Positions 28,947 through 35,649 of a stretch of DNA of 36,629 nt are shown here, in pieces (position 1 is the stretch's first letter; each line of letters begins with the position of its first letter). The stretch is from Candidatus Brocadia carolinensis. Its GTDB lineage: Bacteria > Planctomycetota > Brocadiia > Brocadiales > Brocadiaceae. Location: NCBI GenBank assembly GCA_002009475.1, contig AYTS01000070.1:1-36629 (forward strand), written 5' to 3'. The notes under the pieces are model-generated. The model was not told where the DNA came from, searched no databases, and was given only the letters and a program-made list of their open reading frames with translations. Made by a program: the position numbers and the translations under genes.

Positions 28947-28979
28947 GCGGGAGGGGTAATTTTTTTTTACCTCTCCCGC
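28947..28979 (+). terminator. Hairpin after the multicopper oxidase
   Basis: GCGGGAGGGGTAA and TTACCTCTCCCGC form a 13-bp stem with one mismatch and a T-rich loop, followed by AATTTT. It is about 90 bases after the stop codon. Confidence 0.65.
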
Positions 28980-29103
28980 AATTTTAAAGCGATAAGAGTA
29001 AGTACACTCAACTGATAGAGGATTCGTACTTTTTGTATACCTGCCGGTCGTAAACACATTTTTCCTTGTGTATGTGAAATTCAAGCCGGTTTATATCCTC
29101 CGG

Positions 29104-29175
29104 CTCATGTAGAGCGACCAGACTGGTCGCCGTACAATAAGGGGAGCTTAAAGTAGGTGGCAAAGGCAGCATAAT
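29104..29175. repeat. Dispersed repeat C, copy 2
   Basis: Second copy of 26801-26873 in the same orientation, with more differences toward its 3' half. Confidence 0.75.
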
Positions 29176-29189
29176 TCAAGATTCAGGAA

Positions 29190-29262
29190 TTTCAATCAAC
29201 CCCCCATAGTCCCCCCGTAAACGGGGGGAAACAGGTGGGTAAGTCGCTGAAGGCCTAATTCA
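29190..29262. repeat. Dispersed repeat A, copy 2
   Basis: Best-preserved copy of repeat A; its centre CCCCCCGTAAACGGGGGG is a near-perfect palindrome. It directly follows repeat C, and a small possible ORF starts 17 bases later. Confidence 0.8.
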
Positions 29263-29278
29263 ATATAGGAGTAGAGCA

Positions 29279-29368
29279 ATGCATCGTCCTTGGGTGTTTG
29301 GTTTTGTCTGGGCACCAATAGATGAATTACCTGGAAGCGTTTTGTTCTTCTATAAACATGGTGGTTAA
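29279..29368 (+). CDS. Possible 29-residue small ORF
   Basis: The ORF starts MHRPWVFGFVWAPIDELPGS and has AGGAG seven bases upstream. It ends 65 bases before the next gene. It could be a real small protein, a leader peptide or a chance ORF. There is no family match that I know. Confidence 0.3.
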   Translation: MHRPWVFGFVWAPIDELPGSVLFFYKHGG

Positions 29369-29433
29369 TGATAGTTTTCCCATAGGGATGTTGGACACGA
29401 TAAGGTTAATAAAAGCAGAAAGGAGAGAAAACG

Positions 29434-29703
29434 ATGTCCGCAATGATAATCAGCAGTCTTGACAGATTTATTAATATGGCGCGAAAACTGGAAAATTCCG
29501 GGGTGACAAATATCCATTTGTGCTATGCGAAAAGTACCGAGTCGTTAGATCTGTCTGTTGTAGCCCTCGTGCCGTTTGTTGATTATGTGATCGTAGGAGA
29601 AGATGCCCATAGCTTGCCGTATCTCAAACATATAATCACTGAGGCACAACTCCGGCATATACCCGTTTTGCCGGAAGATCGCATTGCAGCAGTAAAAAAG
29701 TAA
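29434..29703 (+). CDS. Hypothetical small protein
   Basis: 89 residues, strong ribosome site AAAGGAGAG. The sequence alternates hydrophobic strands and helices (FINMARKLENSGVTNIHLCY, SLDLSVVALVPFVDYVIVGE, LRHIPVLPEDRIAAVKK), compatible with a small alpha/beta fold. No signal peptide or known motif. It is the first clear gene of the group that leads to the metal ATPase, but dispersed repeat D and about 180 bases separate it from the next gene, so membership of that operon is uncertain. Confidence 0.65.
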   Translation: MSAMIISSLDRFINMARKLENSGVTNIHLCYAKSTESLDLSVVALVPFVDYVIVGEDAHSLPYLKHIITEAQLRHIPVLPEDRIAAVKK

Positions 29704-29762
29704 GCATGAGAAACAAAGAGCAGCAAAGCCGCAACCAAATTTCCTCTAACAGATCATGTTGA

Positions 29763-29821
29763 AACATGTCCTCGTAAAAACGGGGAATGGGGAAAAGAAG
29801 TTTTTGCACCGTAATGCTATA
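29763..29821. repeat. Dispersed repeat D, copy 2
   Basis: Similar to 10412-10462, same orientation. It ends about 60 bases before the HMA-like gene. Confidence 0.55.
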
Positions 29822-29884
29822 TTGACATACAACAAACATGTGAGATTAACTATAGTAAAAAACTTTAAGAGAAGGAGAATAGGC

Positions 29885-30283
29885 ATGGCCCCCTTGAGTA
29901 TCTTGCCGGGAAGGATAAGGCTTGAAAGCGAGGAACTTGTTGGAAAACCGCATGTCTGCCGGTATTTGCAGAAGCACATGATGCATTATTTACATGGATT
30001 AACGGAGATGACGGTAAATCACAAAACAGGGAGAATACTGGTCAGGTTTGATGAGCGCCAGATCGACAGGCAGGACCTGACTCAGCGTATCAGGCTGATT
30101 CTGCACGAAGCTGTGAAGAATGCGTCAGAAGACGAGCAACTTTTGGCAGGGGAAGATAATTCGCCGCCGCTTGTTACACGACATGCCTTGCATGCCATAA
30201 CAGATATGGTTGCCCAGGCAATATTTCCAAAGCCGTTGAATACCCTGATTCCAATGGCAATAAAAGTAACTATGGGAAGGTAA
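29885..30283 (+). CDS. HMA-like metal-associated protein
   Basis: 132 residues from ATG 29885, with AAGGAG upstream; an upstream in-frame ATG (29756) would include repeat D and is unlikely. LSILPGRIRLESEELVGKPH, then LHGLTEMTVNHKTGRILVRFD, has the ferredoxin-like HMA pattern (LPGR.R, then G....VN..TG..LV.FD) but no CxxC, as in the HMA_2-type domains attached to certain P-type ATPases. The ATPase downstream has the same kind of N-terminus (NLPQRMRIIL ... GVQKVSFNGRTRSLLIRY). Residues after about 85 contain an amphipathic helix. Likely a partner of the ATPase. Confidence 0.65.
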   Translation: MAPLSILPGRIRLESEELVGKPHVCRYLQKHMMHYLHGLTEMTVNHKTGRILVRFDERQIDRQDLTQRIRLILHEAVKNASEDEQLLAGEDNSPPLVTRHALHAITDMVAQAIFPKPLNTLIPMAIKVTMGR

Positions 30284-30330
30284 TGTTTGATAAATCGTGG
30301 GATTAATATTAAGTTCAAACGGAGGGCTTT

Positions 30331-30731
30331 ATGGGAGATATCGTTGAGGAAAAGGAAGTGAACAAAAACGCTGAAAATGAAAAGGGAGAGCATGTGAGTG
30401 GTTTTTTCATAAGCAAGCGCAGTCTCTATCTGGCAGCGGGCGGTGCGTGGGTGTCCTTGCGGCTATTGGAATTAGTAAGTTGTCAAAGAGAATGAGGCCT
30501 GCTGCGGTTGGAGTTACGAAGGAAGGTCTTGCGTTTAAAGAATGGTTGATTACAAATTACGAAAAGGTGAAAGAGGATATCGAAGATATCGTGGCGGAGG
30601 CGAAACATGCGCAACAAAAAGACGTGCACAAGGCTTCAGAAACAGCCAAAAAAGAGGAAGATATTCTGAAAAAGGTGGAACAGATGGTAGAAGAGGCTTT
30701 AAAGCAAAAGCCTAAAAAGGAGGGGGCTTAA
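30331..30731 (+). pseudogene. DUF5132-like small membrane-associated protein, frameshifted
   Basis: The ATG at 30331 has GGAGGG upstream and reads MGDIVEEKEVNKNAENEKGE ... FFISKRSLYLAAGGA. The frame is then lost near 30445. Inserting one base there continues VGVLAAIGISKLSKRMRPAA, then VGVTKEGLAFKEWL and a charged coiled coil ending KQKPKKEGA at 30731. The glycine/alanine-rich hydrophobic stretch followed by KRMRPAAVG..KEG..F is typical of DUF5132-like proteins found beside HMA_2 and P1B-ATPase genes. One base appears missing and the run is not a homopolymer, so this could be real decay or an error. Confidence 0.6.
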
Positions 30732-30733
30732 CC

Positions 30734-30922
30734 ATGAATATCATCAATAAGACAAAAACGTATGCCGGTTCACTGCTTACCATCGCTGGAGGTGTGGGTG
30801 CAGTCCTGGCAGGGGCATATCTGTTTTCCAGAATTAAGGAAAAACAAGAGAAGGAAGTCCGGCTTGAGAGAATAGAGCAAATTCTCCAGAAACTGACGGA
30901 GGTGCAGAAAAAGAAGGGATGA
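30734..30922 (+). CDS. Small single-pass membrane protein
   Basis: 62 residues with AAGGAGG upstream. One hydrophobic segment (YAGSLLTIAGGVGAVLAGAYLF) is followed by a charged coiled coil (RIKEKQEKEVRLERIEQILQ). Its stop overlaps the ATPase start as ATGA, so the two are translationally coupled. A small regulator or assembly subunit of the ATPase is plausible by position only. Confidence 0.7.
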   Translation: MNIINKTKTYAGSLLTIAGGVGAVLAGAYLFSRIKEKQEKEVRLERIEQILQKLTEVQKKKG

Positions 30923-33021
30923 AGTTTCGCATGGTTCACAATCTCCCGCAGAGGATGCGGATTATTCTCGCCTTGCCGAAAAGGCATATTCCGGACAATT
31001 CGCAGATAGAAAGATTGTTTTTGGCTGTTGATGGGGTTCAGAAGGTGTCTTTCAATGGCCGAACCAGGAGCCTGTTGATTCGATACAACGGCGATAGCGC
31101 TGTGAGAGTGGTCTTGTTAAAGATAATAAAAGAGACGCCTTTAATTTTTGAAACAAAAGAAAATCCTGAACAAAACAAACTTAAGCAGAAAAAAAGGGCT
31201 GTGGTGTTGTCGGGAGTTTTGTTGATTGCAAGACCAATAATACCTTTCGTGCTAACACCAGTATTTGCACTGTATGGCGCCATGCCTGTCCTCAGAAAAG
31301 GTTTCAGGGCAACCCTGAACGGACGCCTGAACGTTGATACCCTTGACTCTGCAGCGATAGGTATTTCATTGCTGAGGGGGGATTACCTGGCGGCAAGCTT
31401 AATAACATTCTTTCTCAAGGTGGGAGATTACCTCGAGGCGCGGATACGCCAAAAATCAAGGGAAAGTCTCTCTAAAATGTTCCAGAATAAGGATGGGTGG
31501 GCATGGATAAGGAGGAATGGCTGTGAAGCGAAGGTCCATGTAAAAGACATAGCCGCAGGCGACCATGTGGTGGTAAGGACGGGCAGCAGTATCCCTGTTG
31601 ATGGTATTGTTGTGGAGGGTGTGGCGCTGGTCAATCAGTCTTCCATGACGGGCGAGCCTCTGTCTGTTTCTAAAATGGCAGGCTCTATGGTCTATGCAGG
31701 CACGGCACTGGAAGAAGGTGTTCTCACCATAAAATCGATAAAAGTGGGTGATGAAACAAGGGTTTCCAAAATAATCAAGGTGATTGAGGAGTCGGAAGGG
31801 TCGAAGGCAGATGTGCAAAACCATGCAGAGATGCTTGCAAGCAAGATTGTGCCCTATAGCTTTTTACTGAGCGGACTGATATACCTCTTTTCAAGCAATC
31901 CATTAAAGGCTGCCTCAGTGCTGCTGGTAGATTACTCTTGTTCCATCAAACTATCAACCCCTTTGGCGCTTATGTCGGCAATGATAGCTGCATCAAAGCG
32001 TGGCATTCTCGTAAAAGGCGGCAGATTTATTGAAAAATTAGCACAGGCAAATATCTTTGTCTTTGACAAGACGGGGACTCTTACCGAGGCAAAGCCAAAG
32101 GTATTTGATCTTATTTCTTTCAACGGTTATAGCCGGGAATATCTGTTAAAAAATGTGGCATGTGTGGAAGAGCATTTTCCACATCCGGTGGCAACTGCCG
32201 TGGTGAAAAAGGCAGAAGACGAAGGCCTTGTCCATGAGGAGAATCATGCAGAGGTTGAATATGTCCTTGCCCATGGCATTGCATCAAGGATTGAAGGCAA
32301 AAGGATACTGGTGGGGAGTAAGCACTTCATCTGTGAAGACAATAAGATTCGTGTGCAATGTGAAGAACCCGTAATAAAGGATTTTATGGACAAGGGTTAT
32401 TCAATACTTTATGTTGCCGTGGAAGATAAACTGGCAGGTGTTGTCGTCATTGAAGACCAGATAAGAGAAGATGCGCAAAAATTTCTCAAGACACTTAAGG
32501 ATAGGTATGCAGGGCGCATCATCATGCTCACGGGTGACAATGATGCTACTGCACGGCATGTGGCAAAAAGGCTTGGGATAGAGGAATACTATGGCCAACT
32601 TCTTCCGGAAAAGAAGAGGGAAATAGTTAAAAATTTAAAAGATAATGGCTATATAGTTGCAATGGTTGGAGATGGTATCAATGACTCCCCTGCCCTTTCG
32701 TGTGCAGATATTGGCATATCTCTGCAGCATGGTGCGGATATTGCCAGAGAGGCTTGTGATATTTTGCTTTTAGATGCAGCGCTTGAAGGAATTATTGAGG
32801 CAAGGGAGATTGCACAGGATGCTATGTCGCGTATTAAAAAGAATTTTAGGCATATCATCGGCATTAACAGCGCCTTAATAGGGCTTGGTATTGTTGGGAT
32901 GATAACTCCGGTAACTTCAGCCTTTCTGCATAATGCAACAACAATTCTCGTTACCGCAAACTCACTAAAACCCTATCGCATTGCTGCTTACCGTCAAAGA
33001 GAAGACCATAGCGTGAAATAG
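30919..33021 (+). CDS. P1B-type heavy-metal-transporting ATPase, non-CPC type
   Basis: 700 residues. The N-terminal HMA-like domain lacks CxxC. ATPase motifs are all present: TGEP (T244), D383KTGTLT phosphorylation site, H422P, MLTGDND and G584DGIND. The membrane metal site is D-Y-S340-C341-S342 before IKLSTP, where copper pumps have CPC. That (A/S)-(P/S)C pattern with HMA_2 occurs in CtpC-like and related exporters, some linked to manganese. It pumps a transition metal across the membrane; which metal is not settled. The last gene of a coupled set; being downstream of two copper enzymes, it may supply or remove metal for them. Confidence 0.9.
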   Translation: MKFRMVHNLPQRMRIILALPKRHIPDNSQIERLFLAVDGVQKVSFNGRTRSLLIRYNGDSAVRVVLLKIIKETPLIFETKENPEQNKLKQKKRAVVLSGVLLIARPIIPFVLTPVFALYGAMPVLRKGFRATLNGRLNVDTLDSAAIGISLLRGDYLAASLITFFLKVGDYLEARIRQKSRESLSKMFQNKDGWAWIRRNGCEAKVHVKDIAAGDHVVVRTGSSIPVDGIVVEGVALVNQSSMTGEPLSVSKMAGSMVYAGTALEEGVLTIKSIKVGDETRVSKIIKVIEESEGSKADVQNHAEMLASKIVPYSFLLSGLIYLFSSNPLKAASVLLVDYSCSIKLSTPLALMSAMIAASKRGILVKGGRFIEKLAQANIFVFDKTGTLTEAKPKVFDLISFNGYSREYLLKNVACVEEHFPHPVATAVVKKAEDEGLVHEENHAEVEYVLAHGIASRIEGKRILVGSKHFICEDNKIRVQCEEPVIKDFMDKGYSILYVAVEDKLAGVVVIEDQIREDAQKFLKTLKDRYAGRIIMLTGDNDATARHVAKRLGIEEYYGQLLPEKKREIVKNLKDNGYIVAMVGDGINDSPALSCADIGISLQHGADIAREACDILLLDAALEGIIEAREIAQDAMSRIKKNFRHIIGINSALIGLGIVGMITPVTSAFLHNATTILVTANSLKPYRIAAYRQREDHSVK

Positions 33022-33067
33022 AGAGATACTCAAGATGCTCATAAAAGATGCATTTTGAATTGGTAAT

Positions 33068-33233
33068 GGGGTGGCACGGACAAACTTCGTTTGTCCGTGT
33101 GAGACTTGCGCGACATTGTTTGCGAAGAATTCATTTTGCCTATGGATAGACAGTACAAGGCAGGCCACGCAGGCACAAGTCATTAAGCAGTATTACAATA
33201 ACATGGACAAGCATAGCTTGCCCGTGCCACCCC
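33068..33233. repeat. Intergenic element with inverted ends and internal hairpins
   Basis: The left end GGGGTGGCACGGACAAAC is the reverse complement of the right end at 33216-33233 with two mismatches. Each end also forms its own hairpin (33075-33085 with 33089-33099 is a perfect 11-bp stem). It follows the ATPase stop and may terminate transcription. No target duplication is seen. Confidence 0.7.
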
Positions 33234-33315
33234 CCCGTTAGATTATGGCGACTTTGTATTAAGTTTATAAATTACAAATGGTAAGCCCTCTGAGTATAGA
33301 AAAACCGTAACAGGT

Positions 33316-33515
33316 TAGTTTTTTGAAAAAGTATCGGGAAAAGCTCCGTCCAGAGCGATATGTTTATAGACAAACCATTATGCCGTAATTAAGCTCCATC
33401 GGAGCGGTATGTTGTTTCCGTGTCCCACATGAAGCCCCGATAGAGCTAAGATTTTGTATATCGTATTTTCGATAAACATCTCACCCCTGCGGGGCTGTTT
33501 TCAAAAAACGAAAGT
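33316..33515. repeat. Repeat cluster with AGCTCC..GGAGCG units
   Basis: Two units read AGCTCC(G/A)TC(C/G)(A/G)GAGCG.TATGTT (33342-33365, 33392-33415), with a third, related CCCCGATAGAGCT in inverse form. The block is bounded by GTTTTTTGAAAA and TTTTCAAAAAAC. Non-coding; resembles common intergenic repeats of other phyla. Confidence 0.55.
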
Positions 33516-33606
33516 GTTGCAAAAAATCCTTGGTAGTCCTGTTTTGCTGTGAATCGTTTTATGCCTCTGCCAGAATAATGCAAATATTTAGAGAGGAGAA
33601 AAAGAG

Positions 33607-33816
33607 ATGAAGAAGATTATGCAAAATGATAGAAATACAAAGAGACGTGGAGGTTGTAAAGAGACGAAGCCAAATGGTTATTTTTATTATACGTATTGTG
33701 GCTCCATAGGAGGCATCATAGCCCTGCTTATAACCTATCTGGTATTTTTTCTCAAGGTCGTGGTTGATTTTTTAAAAGAGGCATCTCTTGGCCTGGCGAC
33801 ATTTTATCCCTTATAA
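33607..33816 (+). CDS. Small membrane protein of unknown function
   Basis: 69 residues, ribosome site GAGAGGAG. The N-terminus is basic and polar (NDRNTKRRGGCKETKPNG). A single hydrophobic helix (GGIIALLITYLVFFLKVVVDFL) follows. It ends 22 bases before the FMN-binding/ApbE gene, which has no ribosome site of its own, so translation of the latter may depend on this gene. No family recognised. Confidence 0.6.
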   Translation: MKKIMQNDRNTKRRGGCKETKPNGYFYYTYCGSIGGIIALLITYLVFFLKVVVDFLKEASLGLATFYPL

Positions 33817-33838
33817 ATATCTATCGTTTATAAAAATT

Positions 33839-35506
33839 ATGAAGATTTTATCAAACACGGTGGTTATAAAAAGACAGTTCATTTTGTTGCTTTTGTTGTG
33901 GGGCTTCCTTCTTTTTCCGGGTTTATCTTCGGCCCAATCCCTCCTTGAGGGAGATGAGCCCCCGGAAAACTACCAGTTTCAGATATTTCTGGAAGAGGAG
34001 GAAGCCATTGCTAAGATTTTCGCCGGTTGTGATCAGGTTGAATCCGAGATCCTCTCCCTTACTCCTGAAGGACTCGAGTATTTCAAGGGGGTACTGAAAA
34101 GACCAGATATTGAAGCAACCTTTGAAGTTTACATCGGCAAAAAGGGGACGGTGGTAGATCGGTATGCTATTATTACCGAGGAAATGGGCTGCTTTCATCC
34201 GATTACGTGGATTCTCAGCACAAATGCCGAGGGAAAGGTCGTTGATATTGCCGTGATGATCTATCGGGAAAGCCGCGGGCATGAGGTTACCCGAAAGAGG
34301 TTTCTGACGCAGTTCGAAGGCAAGTCCCCGAAAGACCCCCTTTCAACAAATAAGGACATTATTAAGGTTACTGGTGCCACCACTTCAGTGCAGGCAGTTT
34401 GCCGGGGTGTCAAGAAGATGCTTGCCTTTATTCATGAATTTTACATCAATAAAAATCCTGCTGCCGCAAAATGGTCTCATCGCTTAACCCCGGAGGAAGT
34501 CCGCGCCATGAAGACCGCCCGCAGGCAACTCTTTACTACGGCGAAAACGATTGAGGGGGTAAAGGTCGTGGTTGCTGCTGAAGGGGACAGTGAGAGGCAG
34601 TTTTTTGCTCTGGCAGACAAGGCATTTCAAGAGATAGAACGCATTGAAAAGCTTTTCAGAAAAGAATTACAGGCATTGAATAAGGGCGCTGCGAAGACTG
34701 CTTTTGCCTGCAACCAGGAGGTATTTGAGGTAATGAAACGGTGTTATCGCTATGGCGTGCTTACGGAAGGCGCTTTTGATGTAACCGTATCTCCGCTGCT
34801 AGAGCAATGGGGAATTTATCGGGGTAAACGAAAAGAGATAAGGGAATCTAGGCTTGGAAGCATTCTACAGGCGGTCTCTTATAAAAATATAAAAATTAAT
34901 GATGATAACACCCTCATTTCTTTTGCCCGCAGGGACACAAAGATAGACCTGGGGCCCGTGATAAAAGGATATGCAATCGACAAGGCATTGGAACTTTTTC
35001 GTAATTCCGGGTTTACGAATGTTTGTCTGAACTATGGAAGCATGAGCCGTATGCTCAATGCCCCAGCCGGGAAAGATGCGTGGAAAGTAGGGGTTCCCCA
35101 CCCCACGAAGTCTGATGCTATCGTAGGCGTTCTCCATATGGCAAATCAAGGGATAGCATTTGTCGGTGACTATTCGAGATATCCTACGGTACAGGATAAA
35201 TCATATATGCACCTCGTGGACCCGAAAACGGGAATGCCTGCAGGGGGTGATAAGCTCGCCGTTATTGCGGCAGCTCCTACTGCAGAAGAGGCGGGAGTTG
35301 TGGCGACGGCCCTTTTTGCAAATGATACAAAGGAAAGGGAAAAACTAGAAACGATTTTTCCGGCTGCCGAGTGGTTGATTGTTTCGGATAAACCTCAGAA
35401 TAGTATCGTGTTTCAGGGATCTCCCGGCATGATGGAGAAGTTCAAGAAAGGAGAGGAAAAGATTTTTAGATTCGGCAAGGGGGCTGGCTGCCCCTTTAGC
35501 CCCTAG
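33839..35506 (+). CDS. FMN-binding domain / ApbE (FAD:protein FMN transferase) fusion
   Basis: 555 residues from ATG 33839, placed just before the signal peptide (RQFILLLLLWGFLLFPGLSS). Residues about 80-205 are an FMN-binding domain with IIKVTGATTSV (T178-S183), the site to which ApbE attaches FMN on threonine. Residues about 225-540 form an ApbE domain: F....AF..N...VFEVMKRCY, GAFDVTVSPLLEQWG, KIDLGPVIKGYAIDKALELF, YSRYPT, YMHLVDPKTGMPA and AAPTAEEAGVVATALFA. ApbE moves FMN from FAD onto target proteins outside the cytoplasm. Having target and enzyme in one chain suggests self-flavinylation and an electron-transfer role. An earlier TTG at 33788 is unlikely. Confidence 0.88.
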   Translation: MKILSNTVVIKRQFILLLLLWGFLLFPGLSSAQSLLEGDEPPENYQFQIFLEEEEAIAKIFAGCDQVESEILSLTPEGLEYFKGVLKRPDIEATFEVYIGKKGTVVDRYAIITEEMGCFHPITWILSTNAEGKVVDIAVMIYRESRGHEVTRKRFLTQFEGKSPKDPLSTNKDIIKVTGATTSVQAVCRGVKKMLAFIHEFYINKNPAAAKWSHRLTPEEVRAMKTARRQLFTTAKTIEGVKVVVAAEGDSERQFFALADKAFQEIERIEKLFRKELQALNKGAAKTAFACNQEVFEVMKRCYRYGVLTEGAFDVTVSPLLEQWGIYRGKRKEIRESRLGSILQAVSYKNIKINDDNTLISFARRDTKIDLGPVIKGYAIDKALELFRNSGFTNVCLNYGSMSRMLNAPAGKDAWKVGVPHPTKSDAIVGVLHMANQGIAFVGDYSRYPTVQDKSYMHLVDPKTGMPAGGDKLAVIAAAPTAEEAGVVATALFANDTKEREKLETIFPAAEWLIVSDKPQNSIVFQGSPGMMEKFKKGEEKIFRFGKGAGCPFSP

Positions 35507-35554
35507 ACAGGCAGCAAGAGAATTGGTAAAATTATCATTTAATTAGTCCAACTT

Positions 35555-35591
35555 TGTAAGCGACTTCCCCCCTTGTTTCCCCCCGTAAACC
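35555..35591. repeat. Dispersed repeat A, truncated reverse copy
   Basis: Reads GCGACTTCCCCC, then TGTTTCCCCCCGTAAAC, the reverse complement of half of repeat A. It is cut at its central palindrome, where the DruA/transposase element begins; this may be the insertion point. Confidence 0.6.
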
Positions 35592-35649
35592 TTATCATGT
35601 TCCACATTTTTCACTGGACTCGATGGGCATAATGTGGTAACTTACCCGC

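Noticed and set aside
33140..33183. Very short ORF inside the inverted repeat after the ATPase
   Set aside because: It is only 14 codons, has no ribosome site and lies inside a repeat element.
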